This document shows positions 17,578-31,055 of a DNA stretch of 64,000 nt, piece after piece (position 1 is the stretch's first letter; each line of letters begins with the position of its first letter). Where the stretch lies: contig NZ_JNYE01000050.1 of NCBI RefSeq assembly GCF_000717185.1, positions 46,760 to 110,759 of the forward strand, written 5' to 3'. The position numbers and the translations under genes are program-made. Under the pieces are notes generated by a model, which was not told the DNA's origin, searched no databases, and saw only the letters and a program-made list of their open reading frames with translations. This DNA comes from Kitasatospora phosalacinea. GTDB lineage: Bacteria > Actinomycetota > Actinomycetes > Streptomycetales > Streptomycetaceae.

Positions 17578-18708
17578 GTGAAGTTCCGGGTGGAGCGTGA
17601 TGTCCTCGCGGAGGCGGTGGCCTGGGCTGCCCGCAGCCTCCCCGCGCGGCCGCCGGTGCCGGTGCTGGCCGGCCTGCTGCTGACCGCCCAGGAGGGCGCC
17701 CTGGCGCTGTCCGGGTTCGACTACGAGGTCTCGGCCCGGGTCGAGCTGGAGGCGGACGTGGAGGAGGCCGGCACCGTCCTGGTCTCCGGCCGCCTGCTCA
17801 ACGACATCTCGCGCAACCTGCCGAACCGCCCGGTGGAGATCTCCACCGACGGCGCCCGGGTCAGCGTGGTCTGCGGCACCTCCCGCTTCACCCTGCCGAC
17901 CCTCCCGGTCGACGAGTACCCGGCCCTGCCGCAGATGCCGACCGCCACCGGCACCGTCCCGGGCGACGTGTTCGCCTCGGCGGTCAGCCAGGCCGCGGTC
18001 GCCGCCGGCCGCGACGACACCCTGCCGGTGCTCACCGGCGTCCGGGTCGAGATCAACGGCAGCGGGATCACCCTGGCCGCCACCGACCGGTACCGCTTCG
18101 CCGTCCGCGAGCTGCTCTGGAAGCCCGAGCAGGACGACATCAACGCGGTCGCGCTCGTCCCGGCCAAGACCCTGCAGGACATCGCCAAGTCGCTGGGCAG
18201 CGGCGACCAGGTCACCATCGCGCTGTCCACCGGCGGCGCGGGCGAGGGCCTGATCGGCTTCGAGGGCGCCGGGCGGCGGACGACCACCCGCCTGCTGGAG
18301 GGCGAGTTCCCCAAGTTCCGGTCGATCTTCCCGACCGAGTTCTCGGCGGTCGCCGCGGTGCAGACCCAGCCCTTCCTGGAGGCGCTCAAGCGCGTCTCGC
18401 TGGTGGCCGAGCGCAACACCCCGGTCCGGCTGAACTTCGAGCAGGGCGTGCTCACCCTGGAGGCCGGCTCGGGCGACGACGCGCAGGCCACCGAGCGGAT
18501 CGACGCCGACCTCGAGGGCGACGACATCTCGATCGCCTTCAACCCCGGTTACCTGGAGGAGGGGCTCAAGGCGATCGACGCCGGCTACGCGCAGCTGAGC
18601 TTCACCACCCCGACCAAGCCGGCCCTGCTCACCGGCAAGCCCGCGGTCGACGCGGAGCCGGACGAGGCCTACCAGTACCTGATCATGCCGGTCCGCCTCT
18701 CCGGCTGA
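17578..18708 (+). CDS. dnaN: DNA polymerase III beta subunit (sliding clamp)
   Basis: This is a 376-residue clamp with three repeated domains that encircles DNA and gives processivity to the replicase. The start VKFRVERDVLAEAVAWAAR is typical and the protein ends with the conserved YLIMPVRL. The GTG at 17578 has AGGAGG nine bases upstream; the frame stays open back to 17131, but that part overlaps oriC boxes and is not conserved protein. It lies immediately downstream of oriC. Confidence 0.97.
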   Translation: MKFRVERDVLAEAVAWAARSLPARPPVPVLAGLLLTAQEGALALSGFDYEVSARVELEADVEEAGTVLVSGRLLNDISRNLPNRPVEISTDGARVSVVCGTSRFTLPTLPVDEYPALPQMPTATGTVPGDVFASAVSQAAVAAGRDDTLPVLTGVRVEINGSGITLAATDRYRFAVRELLWKPEQDDINAVALVPAKTLQDIAKSLGSGDQVTIALSTGGAGEGLIGFEGAGRRTTTRLLEGEFPKFRSIFPTEFSAVAAVQTQPFLEALKRVSLVAERNTPVRLNFEQGVLTLEAGSGDDAQATERIDADLEGDDISIAFNPGYLEEGLKAIDAGYAQLSFTTPTKPALLTGKPAVDAEPDEAYQYLIMPVRLSG

Positions 18709-18722
18709 CCGTTCGTCACCAC

Positions 18723-18767
18723 CAGGGGCGCGAGGGGCGGGCAGCCTCCGCGCCCCTGTGGCTGCCC
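18723..18767 (+). terminator. Hairpin region after dnaN
   Basis: A 10-bp perfect stem, CAGGGGCGCG (18723-18732) with CGCGCCCCTG (18749-18758), can act as a terminator. A second stem, GGGCAGCC (18739-18746) with GGCTGCCC (18760-18767), interlocks with it, so the two could form a pseudoknot or alternative folds before the next gene. Confidence 0.55.
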
Positions 18768-18851
18768 GGCGCGCCCTCGGCGTCGGCGTAGGCTCAGTGG
18801 GTGCGGCAACGGCGCCGCCATCAGGCACGACACCACAGTGAAGGACTTGTC

Positions 18852-19727
18852 ATGGAGCTCGGCCTCATCGGTCTCGGCAAGATGGGCGGCAACATGCGCG
18901 AGCGCATCCGCCGCGCCGGCCACACCGTCATCGGCTACGACCGCAACCCGGACCTCGCCGACGTCGACAGCATCGAGCAGCTGGTCGCCAAGCTGGAGGC
19001 CCCCCGCGTGGTGTGGGTGATGGTCCCGGCCGGCGGCCCGACCCAGGAGACCGTCGAGCACCTGGCCGAGCTGCTCTCCCCCGGCGACGTGGTGGTCGAC
19101 GGCGGCAACTCGCGCTGGACGGACGACGTCAAGCACGCCGAGCTGCTCGCCGAGAAGGGCATCGGCTTCGTCGACTGCGGCGTCTCCGGCGGCGTCTGGG
19201 GCCTGGAGAACGGCTACGCGCTGATGTACGGCGGCGAGGCGGCCGACGTCGCCAAGGTGCAGCCGGTCTTCGACGCGCTCAAGCCCGAGGGCGACTTCGG
19301 CTCGGTGCACGCGGGCAAGGTCGGCGCCGGCCACTTCGCGAAGATGGTCCACAACGGCATCGAGTACGCGATGATGCAGGCCTTCGCCGAGGGCTGGGAG
19401 CTGCTGGAGGCGGCCCCCGAGGTCACCGACGTGCGCGAGGTCTTCCGCAGCTGGCAGGAGGGCACCGTCATCCGCTCCTGGCTGCTCGACCTCGCCGTCC
19501 GGGCGCTCGACGACGACGAGCACCTGGCCAAGCTCAAGGGCTGGGCCGCCGACTCCGGCGAGGGCCGCTGGACGGTCGAGGCCGCGATCGACCACGCGGT
19601 GCCGCTGCCCGCGATCACCGCCTCGCTGTTCGCCCGCTTCGCCTCCCGCCAGGAGGACTCCCCGCAGATGAAGATGATCGCCGCGCTGCGCAACCAGTTC
19701 GGCGGCCACGCGGTCGAGTCCAAGTAA
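18852..19727 (+). CDS. gnd: 6-phosphogluconate dehydrogenase, decarboxylating (short NAD-type)
   Basis: This is a 291-residue oxidoreductase that converts 6-phosphogluconate to ribulose 5-phosphate in the pentose phosphate pathway. The nucleotide-binding motif is LGLIGLGKMGGNM and the catalytic helix is GAGHFAKMVHNGIEYAMMQ. VDGGNSRW and CGVSGGVWGLENGYALMYGG are also diagnostic. The length (~290-300, not ~470) and the acidic residue after beta-2 (IGYDRN) suggest the short NAD-preferring class; cofactor choice is inference. The ATG has AAGGAC upstream. Its place between dnaN and recF is usual in streptomycetes. Confidence 0.93.
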   Translation: MELGLIGLGKMGGNMRERIRRAGHTVIGYDRNPDLADVDSIEQLVAKLEAPRVVWVMVPAGGPTQETVEHLAELLSPGDVVVDGGNSRWTDDVKHAELLAEKGIGFVDCGVSGGVWGLENGYALMYGGEAADVAKVQPVFDALKPEGDFGSVHAGKVGAGHFAKMVHNGIEYAMMQAFAEGWELLEAAPEVTDVREVFRSWQEGTVIRSWLLDLAVRALDDDEHLAKLKGWAADSGEGRWTVEAAIDHAVPLPAITASLFARFASRQEDSPQMKMIAALRNQFGGHAVESK

Positions 19728-19763
19728 GCAGCCCCGGACAGAAGGCGAGCGCAGTCCACCGTC

Positions 19764-20900
19764 ATGCACGTCGCGCACCTGTCGCTCGCCGACTTCCGTT
19801 CCTACGCCCGGGTCGAGGTTCCGCTCGACCCGGGCGTCACCGCGTTCGTCGGCCCGAACGGCCAGGGCAAGACCAACCTGGTCGAGGCGATCGGCTACGT
19901 CGCCACCCTGGGCAGCCACCGGGTGGCCACCGACGCCCCGCTGGTCCGGCTCGGCGCCGAGCGGGCGGTGATCCGGGCCAGCGTGGTCTCCCAGGGCGGC
20001 CGCACCACCCTGGTCGAGCTGGAGCTGACCCCCGGCAAGGCCAACCGGGCCCGGCTGAACCGCTCCGACAACGTCCGCCCGCGCGACGTGCTGGGCGTGC
20101 TGCGCACCGTGCTGTTCGCCCCCGAGGACCTCGCCCTGGTGAAGGGCGACCCGGGTGAGCGCCGCCGCTTCCTGGACGAGCTGCTGACCGCCCGGGCGCC
20201 CCGGCTGGCCGGGGTGCGCTCCGACTACGAGCGGGTGCTCAAGCAGCGCAACGCCCTGCTGCGGACCGCGGCGACGGCCCGCCGGGCGGGCGGCGGCAAG
20301 TCCGCCGACCTGGCCACCCTGGAGGTCTGGGACGGCCACCTGGCCCGGGCCGGCGCCGAGCTGACCGCCTTCCGGATCCAGCTGGTGTCCGCCCTCCAGC
20401 CGCTGGTCGCCGAGGCCTACCGGCAGCTCGCCCCCGGCGGCGGCGACACCGTCCTGGAGTACCGCTCCTCCTTCGAGGGCGAGCTGCCCACCAGCCGCGA
20501 GCAGGCCGAGCAGCAGCTGCTGGCGGCCCTGCGGGACGCCCGCACGCAGGAGGTCGTCCGCGGCCTGACCCTGGTCGGCCCGCACCGCGACGAGCTGCTG
20601 CTGCGGCTGGGCCCGCTGCCCGCCAAGGGCTACGCCAGCCACGGCGAGTCCTGGTCCTACGCGCTGGCGCTGCGGCTGGCCTCGTACGAGCTGCTGCGGG
20701 CCGAGGGCGGGGAGCCGGTGCTGGTGCTGGACGACGTCTTCGCCGAGCTGGACGCCCGCCGCCGGGACCGGCTGGCCGAGCTGGTGGCCGGGGGCGAGCA
20801 GGTGCTGGTCACCGCCGCGGTGGCCGAGGACGTGCCGAAGGCGCTGCACGGCGCCCGGTACGGCGTCTCGGGCGGCTCGGTGGACCGGCTGACCCCGTGA
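19764..20900 (+). CDS. recF: DNA replication/repair protein RecF
   Basis: This is a 378-residue SMC-like ATPase acting in recombinational gap repair with RecO and RecR. Walker A is [16 protein letters not shown]. The signature and Walker B region are near the end ([14 protein letters not shown], then [19 protein letters not shown]). It starts with [19 protein letters not shown], the family's usual opening. The downstream dciA-type gene starts ~70 bp later. Confidence 0.97.
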   Translation: MHVAHLSLADFRSYARVEVPLDPGVTAFVGPNGQGKTNLVEAIGYVATLGSHRVATDAPLVRLGAERAVIRASVVSQGGRTTLVELELTPGKANRARLNRSDNVRPRDVLGVLRTVLFAPEDLALVKGDPGERRRFLDELLTARAPRLAGVRSDYERVLKQRNALLRTAATARRAGGGKSADLATLEVWDGHLARAGAELTAFRIQLVSALQPLVAEAYRQLAPGGGDTVLEYRSSFEGELPTSREQAEQQLLAALRDARTQEVVRGLTLVGPHRDELLLRLGPLPAKGYASHGESWSYALALRLASYELLRAEGGEPVLVLDDVFAELDARRRDRLAELVAGGEQVLVTAAVAEDVPKALHGARYGVSGGSVDRLTP

Positions 20901-20940
20901 GCCCCGGGAACCACGTAGCCTGGGCGGCTCGTCGGGACAG

Positions 20941-20949
20941 TTGTCCACA
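20941..20949 (+). promoter_or_regulatory. Isolated perfect DnaA box between recF and dciA
   Basis: TTGTCCACA is an exact match to the high-GC DnaA-box consensus. It ends 18 bp upstream of the ATG of the DciA-type gene, where bound DnaA could affect expression of a helicase-loading factor. Confidence 0.7.
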
Positions 20950-20967
20950 GCCTGGGGATGGAGCGTG

Positions 20968-21480
20968 ATGGCGGAGGGTCCGGAGCTTTCGGGCGTGGAC
21001 CTGGCCCGGGTGGCGCTGCGCGCCGCCAAGGAGCAGGCCAGGCAGCGCGGCGAGCAGGTGCGCGAGCGGCGGGAGGCCAAGCGGACCGGCCTGCGCAGCG
21101 GCGCCCGGGCGGACGGGCGCGACCCGGTGCCGCTGGGGGCCGCGCTGAACCGGCTGATCACCGAGCGGGGCTGGGAGGCCCCGGCCGCGGTCGGCGGGGT
21201 GATGGGCCGCTGGTCGCAGATCGTCGGTCCGGACATCGCGGCGCACTGCGAGCCGAAGTCGTACGCGGAGGACGAGGCGGTGCTCACCGTGCAGTGCGAC
21301 TCCACCGCCTGGGCGACTCAACTCCGCTTGCTGGCACGGCAGTTGGTGGCCCGGTTGAACCACGAGCTGGGGCACGGGACGGTCCGGGTGATCAAGGTGC
21401 TGGGGCCGGACGCGCCGGTGCGCGGCTACGGGCGGCTGCGGGCGCCCGGGAGCAAGGGGCCGGGCGACACCTGGGGATGA
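20968..21480 (+). CDS. dciA: DciA-type replicative helicase loader (DUF721)
   Basis: This is a 170-residue DUF721 protein. The N-terminal ~60 residues are basic and helical (AAKEQARQRGEQVRERREAKR). The conserved domain follows (GWEAPAAVGGVMGRWSQIVG, then CDSTAWATQLRLLARQLVARLN and GTVRVIKVLGP). DUF721 was renamed DciA after it was shown to help load DnaB helicase in bacteria lacking DnaC/DnaI. The position between recF and gyrB is conserved in actinobacteria. ATG 20968 has GGAG four bases upstream; GTG at 20965 is an alternative. Confidence 0.88.
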   Translation: MAEGPELSGVDLARVALRAAKEQARQRGEQVRERREAKRTGLRSGARADGRDPVPLGAALNRLITERGWEAPAAVGGVMGRWSQIVGPDIAAHCEPKSYAEDEAVLTVQCDSTAWATQLRLLARQLVARLNHELGHGTVRVIKVLGPDAPVRGYGRLRAPGSKGPGDTWG

Positions 21481-21645
21481 GCCGGGTGGAGCGGACTGGG
21501 ATCTTCCGGAATCGCTGGCGGCCCTGCCAGGCGCTCTGAGCCCCCCTGGCGAGTATCGGGACACGTCCTGAGGGGATTCAGGGCGGCACATCTGCCCTCA
21601 GAGGCTGCCAAACGCCCCTCTCTGTCGGTCGTACCGGTAGACTGA

Positions 21646-23745
<2,100 letters not shown>

Positions 23746-23782
23746 CGTCCGCCCAGGATCGTTGAAAGGAAACTGACCACCA

Positions 23783-26383
<2,601 letters not shown>

Positions 26384-26487
26384 CGCCCGGACGCGCGACC
26401 GCGGGCCACCGGGGCACGCGGCGCAGGAGCACAAAACGGACCAGGACGGTGTGCCACCGGCCTGGCGGACGGTTCGGGAGGACCACG

Positions 26488-27150
26488 GTGAGCGGAGCCA
26501 CGGGTGCTGGAGGTGCCACGGGCGGCCTGGCGGGCGGGCCGGGCGGAACCGCCCAGCAGCCCTACGGAGGTCAGACCCCGCCGCCCCCGCCGAGCGCCCC
26601 GCCCGCGGGCGGCTTCTCCCAGCCCACCACGTACGCCAAGGGCCAGCCCACCCCGCCGCGCGGCACCCGCGTCCCCGGCGCCCCGGGCACTCCCGGCGCT
26701 CCCGGCGCTCCCGGCCAGGGCGGCGGCCAGTCCCGCCGTCCCGGCCCGCCGCCCTCCGGCGGCGGCACCGGCCGGACCCGCAAGGCCCGGCTGCGGGTCA
26801 CCAAGGCCGACCCGTGGTCGGTGATGAAGGTCAGCTTCCTGCTCTCGCTGGCCCTCGGCGTGATCATCATCGTGGCCGCCGCGGTGCTCTGGATGACCCT
26901 CGACGGCCTCGGCGTCTTCTCCTCGCTGAGCGGCACCCTGAAGGACGTCACCGGCAGCGGCAGCGACAGCTCCGGCGCCTTCGACCTGATGGACTACATC
27001 GGGTTCGGCAAGGTGATGCTCTTCACCACCCTGATCGCCCTGGTCGACATCGTCCTGATGACCGCCCTGGCCACCCTCGCCGCCTTCATCTACAACTCCG
27101 CGGCGGGCTTCACCGGCGGCATCGAGCTGACCCTCGCCGAGGAGGACTGA
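26488..27150 (+). CDS. DUF3566 membrane protein
   Basis: This is a 220-residue protein. Residues 1-105 are Gly/Pro-rich with PGAPGTPGAPGAPG-type repeats. The conserved part starts at RKARLRVTKADPWSVMKVSF and has two transmembrane helices (FLLSLALGVIIIVAAAVLWM and FTTLIALVDIVLMTALATLA). The family sits directly downstream of gyrA throughout actinobacteria, including mycobacteria, but its function is not established. GTG 26488 has GGGAGGACC upstream. Confidence 0.9.
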   Translation: MSGATGAGGATGGLAGGPGGTAQQPYGGQTPPPPPSAPPAGGFSQPTTYAKGQPTPPRGTRVPGAPGTPGAPGAPGQGGGQSRRPGPPPSGGGTGRTRKARLRVTKADPWSVMKVSFLLSLALGVIIIVAAAVLWMTLDGLGVFSSLSGTLKDVTGSGSDSSGAFDLMDYIGFGKVMLFTTLIALVDIVLMTALATLAAFIYNSAAGFTGGIELTLAEED

Positions 27151-27372
27151 CCCCGCGTCGGACCGGCGGAATTCCCCGGGCCCCGGAGGCCGTTGACGCT
27201 TTTGGGGCCCTTCGCCGTCCCCGGGGCAATCGGGTGACCGCCCGGTGCACCGGGATTGGCACCGCGGCCCGCCGAGCACAGATGGAAGAACGGGAACGGT
27301 CCAGCGGGCCGCCCGGCCGCTTCCGGCGGTCACCGGGCGACCCGACGGGTACGACTGGTCGGAAGGTCCGTC

Positions 27373-28746
27373 ATGGGGCAGCACGCACAGCAACTGGTCG
27401 GCGCGGTGGAGGAACTGCTGGGCCGTCCGGTCCCCCTGCGGGTGCGCGCCTGGGACGGCTCCCAGGCCGGCCCGGCCGGCGCCCCCACCGTCGTCCTGCG
27501 CAACCGCCGCGCCCTGCGCCGCCTGCTCTGGGCCCCCGGCGAGCTCGGCCTGGCCCGCGCCTACGTCTCCGGCGACCTCGAAGTCGCCCCCGACACCGAC
27601 CTGTACGAGGTGCTGGCCGCCGTCACCGCCTTCGCCGAGGACCGGGCCGCCCCCCGGCCGCGGATCGGCCCCCGCGACTACCTGGGCGCCCCCGGCCGCC
27701 GCCTGCTCGCCGCCGCCCTGCGGCTGGGCGCCGTCGGCCCGAACCCCGCTCCCCCGGCCGAGGAGGTGCACCGCCGCCGCGGCCGGGCCCACAGCCGCCG
27801 CCGCGACCGTGCCGCGATCAGCCACCACTACGACGTCGGCAACGACTTCTACCGGCTCGTCCTCGGCTCCAGCATGGTGTACTCCTGCGCCTACTGGGAG
27901 CCCGCCGCCAAGAGCCTGGAGGACGCCCAGGCCGCCAAGCTCGACCTGATCTGCCGCAAGCTCGGCCTGCGCCCCGGCATGCGCCTGCTGGACGTCGGCT
28001 GCGGCTGGGGCTCCCTGGTCCTGCACGCCGCCCGCCACCACGGCGTCCGCGCGGTCGGCGTCTCCATCTCCACCGAGCAGGTCGCGCTGGCCCGGCAGCG
28101 GGTCGCCGAGGCGGGCCTCGCCGACCGGATCGAGATCCGGCTCCAGGACTACCGGGAGGTCCCCGACGGCCCCTTCGACGCCGTCTCCAGCGTCGGCATG
28201 GCCGAGCACGTCGGCTCCGCCCAGTACCTGGTCTACGCCCGCCACCTCCACGACCTGCTCGCCCCCGGCGGCCGCCTGCTCAACCACCAGATCGCCCGCC
28301 GCCCGCTGCCCCCCGGCGAGGCGTACCGGCTCTCCCCCTTCATCGACCGGTACGTCTTCCCCGACGGCGAGCTCTCCCCCGTCGGCACCACGGTCTCCCG
28401 GCTGGAGGAGGCCGGCTTCGAGGTCCGCGACGTCGAGGCCCTGCGCGAGCACTACGGCCGCACCCTGCGCGAGTGGGTCGCCAACCTGGAGGCGCACTGG
28501 CCCGAGGCCGTCGCCCTGGCCGGCCGCGGCCGGGCCCGGGTCTGGCGCCTCTACATGGCCGCCTCCGCCGTCTCCTTCGAGCAGAACCACATCGGCATCA
28601 ACCAGGTCCTCGCCGTCCGCCCCACCCCCGCGGGCGCCTCCGGCCTGCCCCCGACCCGCCCCCAGTGGCTCGCCGGGGCCGCTGAGCAGCACCGTCCGGG
28701 GGACGCCCGGGATACGGATTTGGGAGATCGGCCGTCGGTCCGCTAA
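27373..28746 (+). CDS. Cyclopropane-fatty-acyl-phospholipid synthase family methyltransferase
   Basis: This is a 457-residue enzyme. The N-terminal ~150 residues are the family's lipid-binding extension (ARAYVSGDLEVAPDTDLYE). The SAM domain has AISHHYDVGNDFYRLVLG, MVYSCAYW, MRLLDVGCGWGSLVLHAARH and SVGMAEHVG. The end (FEQNHIGINQVLAV) is diagnostic. It transfers a methylene from SAM to unsaturated acyl chains in membrane phospholipids. The ATG at 27373 has GGAAGG upstream and the gene ends 16 bp before tRNA-Ile. Confidence 0.92.
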   Translation: MGQHAQQLVGAVEELLGRPVPLRVRAWDGSQAGPAGAPTVVLRNRRALRRLLWAPGELGLARAYVSGDLEVAPDTDLYEVLAAVTAFAEDRAAPRPRIGPRDYLGAPGRRLLAAALRLGAVGPNPAPPAEEVHRRRGRAHSRRRDRAAISHHYDVGNDFYRLVLGSSMVYSCAYWEPAAKSLEDAQAAKLDLICRKLGLRPGMRLLDVGCGWGSLVLHAARHHGVRAVGVSISTEQVALARQRVAEAGLADRIEIRLQDYREVPDGPFDAVSSVGMAEHVGSAQYLVYARHLHDLLAPGGRLLNHQIARRPLPPGEAYRLSPFIDRYVFPDGELSPVGTTVSRLEEAGFEVRDVEALREHYGRTLREWVANLEAHWPEAVALAGRGRARVWRLYMAASAVSFEQNHIGINQVLAVRPTPAGASGLPPTRPQWLAGAAEQHRPGDARDTDLGDRPSVR

Positions 28747-28762
28747 TCTTTCAGTGCGGCAA

Positions 28763-28836
28763 GGGCCTATAGCTCAGACGGTTAGAGCGCTTCCCTGATA
28801 AGGAAGAGGCCACAGGTTCAAGTCCTGTTAGGCCCA
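28763..28836 (+). tRNA. tRNA-Ile(GAT)
   Basis: A 74-base cloverleaf. The acceptor stem GGGCCTA pairs with TAGGCCC and the discriminator is A. The D-arm is AGCTCAGACGGTTAGAGC. The anticodon stem-loop is CTTCC-CTGATAA-GGAAG (anticodon GAT), and the T-arm holds GGTTCAAGTCC. The CCA is partly encoded (ACC). Confidence 0.97.
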
Positions 28837-28842
28837 CCGGCG

Positions 28843-28877
28843 CGAAGGCCCCGATCACCTGGTGATCGGGGCCTTCG
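28843..28877 (+). terminator. Terminator of tRNA-Ile
   Basis: A 17-bp inverted repeat, CGAAGGCCCCGATCACC (28843-28859) and GGTGATCGGGGCCTTCG (28861-28877), sits six bases after the tRNA. Confidence 0.88.
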
Positions 28878-29118
28878 ACGTGTTGCACCCGTAACCCCGC
28901 CCCCGCCCGCTCGTTGGGCCCGGTGCGCAGAGGCAACACAGGGTGAGCTGACTCGAAACTGATGTGAAGTCGGGGATGGCCGGGCGACAGAACCGGCCAT
29001 TGGGTGACGTGGGACGTAGCGCGACCTCTGCTCCGGTCGGCGGATGATCCGGCCCCGCCCGCCCCGGGCTCCCGGGCGGTTCCCACGTCATGTCTTCATT
29101 CACCCTGTGAGGCAACCC

Positions 29119-30159
29119 ATGTCCATGGAAGCCGCGCTGCTCGAATCCAGGACGCTCCGAAGCGGCCTGTGCGAGCGCACCGAAGTCCTCGACGAGGTCA
29201 AGGCCCTCGTCCTGCTGCCCGACGGGCTGTACGTCACCACGCGGATGGTGGCGGACTACTTCGAGGTCAGCGAGCACGTCATCCGTAAGGTGGTCCGCCG
29301 CCACCGGCAGGAGCTGGAGAGCAACGGGTTCACCGTCCTCAGGCCTGTGGATAACCCCGAGAACCAGCCGGTCAAAACGAACGGCTGGCAGGTCAGCGCC
29401 CCGCAGGGGGGTGACCGGCGGCCCGACGGGGCCGAGTGGTCGGTACACCCTGTGGACAACGAGAACCAGAGGGACAAGAAGTCCTTCTGGCAGGTCAGCG
29501 GTACCGAAGGAGGTGTCGGGACCCCCTCCGGCCCCGCACAGCCTGTGGAAAACTCCTACGGCCGTCCGCAGGGCGGCGGCAACGGCGTGGCGCTCTACTC
29601 GCGGCGGGCCGTGCTGAACGTCGCGATGCTGCTGCGCGACAGCGAGGTGGCCCGGCGGGTGCGCGGGCGGCTGCTGGACGCGGTGGAGGCGGCGGCCCGG
29701 CCGGTGGTGGAGCCGCCGGTGGTGCACGCGTTCCGGGCGCGGCCGTGGCGGCGGTGGAGCGAGCTGCGGTGGGACGAGCACGAGGCGGGGCGGCGGGACC
29801 CGGCGGTGGCGGCCTGGCGGCGGCGGATCGACGGGCTGGAGCCGTTCGGGGCGCACCTGCCCGGGGAGGACGGGCCGGTGGTGCCGCCGTACGCGGAGGA
29901 GCCGGGGTTCGTGTTCACGGCGGAGGACCTGCCCGCGCTGGTCTCGGGGCTGGTGGGGTCGGTCGGGTCGCTCGAGCGGCGGCTGGAGGCGCAGGGGGTG
30001 CTGGTCACCGCGATCGGTGAGCGGATCTCCCGGCAGGAGGCGCGGCTGGAAGGCCTGGACGCCCGGCAGGAGGTGATGGACGCCCGGTGGGACGTGCTCT
30101 CGGAGGACGTGCGGGCGATCCGGCGCGACCTGGCCCGGCTGCGGCGGCGCCGGGGGTAG
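29119..30159 (+). CDS. Antirepressor-like DNA-binding protein
   Basis: This is a 346-residue protein. Residues ~1-75 form a helix-turn-helix-like module (TEVLDEVKALVLLPDGLYVT, then TRMVADYFEVSEHVIRKVVR) of the type found in phage regulatory/antirepressor-like proteins of streptomycetes. The conserved YSRRAVLNVAMLLRDSEVAR lies at ~155-175. The C-terminal ~90 residues are a probable coiled coil (SLERRLEAQGVLVTAIGERI, RQEARLEGLDARQEVM). Between the two ends are three short repeats PVDN/PVDN/PVEN, and here the DNA carries DnaA boxes. ATG 29119 has GAGG upstream. Function is unknown; a DNA-binding role is inferred. Confidence 0.7.
   Translation: MSMEAALLESRTLRSGLCERTEVLDEVKALVLLPDGLYVTTRMVADYFEVSEHVIRKVVRRHRQELESNGFTVLRPVDNPENQPVKTNGWQVSAPQGGDRRPDGAEWSVHPVDNENQRDKKSFWQVSGTEGGVGTPSGPAQPVENSYGRPQGGGNGVALYSRRAVLNVAMLLRDSEVARRVRGRLLDAVEAAARPVVEPPVVHAFRARPWRRWSELRWDEHEAGRRDPAVAAWRRRIDGLEPFGAHLPGEDGPVVPPYAEEPGFVFTAEDLPALVSGLVGSVGSLERRLEAQGVLVTAIGERISRQEARLEGLDARQEVMDARWDVLSEDVRAIRRDLARLRRRRG
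29346..29552 (-). promoter_or_regulatory. Three DnaA boxes inside the antirepressor-like gene
   Basis: All lie in the same (minus) orientation: TGTGGATAA at 29346-29354 (perfect), TGTGGACAA at 29451-29459 (perfect) and TGTGGAAAA at 29544-29552 (one mismatch). Spacings are 105 and 93 bp, both multiples of three, so each is read as PVDN or PVEN. The density is far above chance in GC-rich coding DNA. Confidence 0.72.
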
Positions 30160-30242
30160 CCGGTAGCCGGTAGCGGTCAGTGGTGCGCGCGGGCGCGTCG
30201 TCGGGCGGGAACGGCGGCGCGCCCGGGTGCGTTGTCGGGTGC

Positions 30243-30632
30243 ATGGGGCTGTTCTGGGCGATGAGCCTGCCGGGGCTGGTCTGCGTGCTGGTCGTGCTGG
30301 CGTTCGTGGACCAGGTCGCGCTGCGGGCCAGTCGCAGCCGCTGGGTGCCCTGGCGCGGGACGGGCCGGGAGGGCCAGGTCTCGGCGACCGGGTTCGAGCA
30401 GTTGCACGCCCAGTTCGCGGCCGGGAAGCAGGCCGAGCTGGAGCAGCGGAGGACCACCCTGATGCTCCGGGACGAGGAGGGCGACGCCGCCCCGCCGCGC
30501 TCGACGGTCGACCTGGACGGCGGGGTGGCGGTGATCCGGGCGGCGAATCCGCGGTCCGAAGATCGCACTGATGGTGGGGCGTCAAAGCCGGTGGCGGATC
30601 GGTCGGTTGGCGGTGGCGGGGGCCGCTCTTGA
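30243..30632 (+). CDS. DUF6191-like small membrane protein
   Basis: This is a 129-residue protein. One transmembrane helix is near the N-terminus (MGLFWAMSLPGLVCVLVVLAF). The soluble part ends with the DUF6191-like core GKQAELEQRRTTLMLRDEEG and STVDLDGGVAVIRA. Such proteins are common in streptomycetes and unstudied. The ATG at 30243 is placed just before the helix; no good ribosome site is visible and upstream GTG codons are possible. It follows the antirepressor-like gene by ~80 bp. Confidence 0.6.
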   Translation: MGLFWAMSLPGLVCVLVVLAFVDQVALRASRSRWVPWRGTGREGQVSATGFEQLHAQFAAGKQAELEQRRTTLMLRDEEGDAAPPRSTVDLDGGVAVIRAANPRSEDRTDGGASKPVADRSVGGGGGRS

Positions 30633-30732
30633 ACGGGTTACCGGTGTGTATCATCGGCCCCAGGGCGGTCTGCACCCTGACCGCTGGTTCGTGCTCCCCC
30701 ATCCAAGCAAGCAAGAAGGACGAGGTCCCGCG

Positions 30733-30861
30733 GTGAAGAAGCTCCTCCTGGTCGCCCTGGTCGCCCTCGGCGGCTTCTTTGTCTACCGTCAGGTCCAGGC
30801 GGACCGCGCCGAGCAGGACCTGTGGACCGAGGCCACCGACCCGGTCCCCGCCGGCCGCTGA
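30733..30861 (+). CDS. DLW-39 family small protein
   Basis: A 42-residue protein with a single hydrophobic helix (KKLLLVALVALGGFFVYRQV) and the signature ADRAEQDLWTEATD that names the family. The GTG follows AAGGACGAGG. The family is conserved beside tRNA-Ala/tRNA-Ile near the actinobacterial origin; its function is unknown. Confidence 0.9.
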   Translation: MKKLLLVALVALGGFFVYRQVQADRAEQDLWTEATDPVPAGR

Positions 30862-30971
30862 GCGCCGACTGACGAAGTCTTCTCGGGCCGGCCCGCGGAG
30901 CACGGGCCGCGGCCGGTCCGAAACCCGCGTGGGCGGCTGCCCGGGAGCGGGTAGGCTATCCCCCGTTGCTC

Positions 30972-31044
30972 GGGGCCTTAGCTCAGTTGGTAGAGCGCTG
31001 TCTTTGCATGGCAGATGTCAGGGGTTCGACTCCCCTAGGCTCCA
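30972..31044 (+). tRNA. tRNA-Ala(TGC)
   Basis: A 73-base cloverleaf. The acceptor GGGGCCT pairs with AGGCTCC and the discriminator is A. The D-arm is AGCTCAGTTGGTAGAGC. The anticodon arm is CTGTC-TTTGCAT-GGCAG (anticodon TGC), and the T-arm is GGGGTTCGACTCCCC. Confidence 0.97.
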
Positions 31045-31055
31045 CAGTCGTCGAA

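Noticed and set aside
28763..30159. tRNA-Ile plus antirepressor-like gene as an integrated element
   Set aside because: No duplicated tRNA 3' end, integrase or other mobile genes were found downstream; conserved DLW-39 and tRNA-Ala follow normally.
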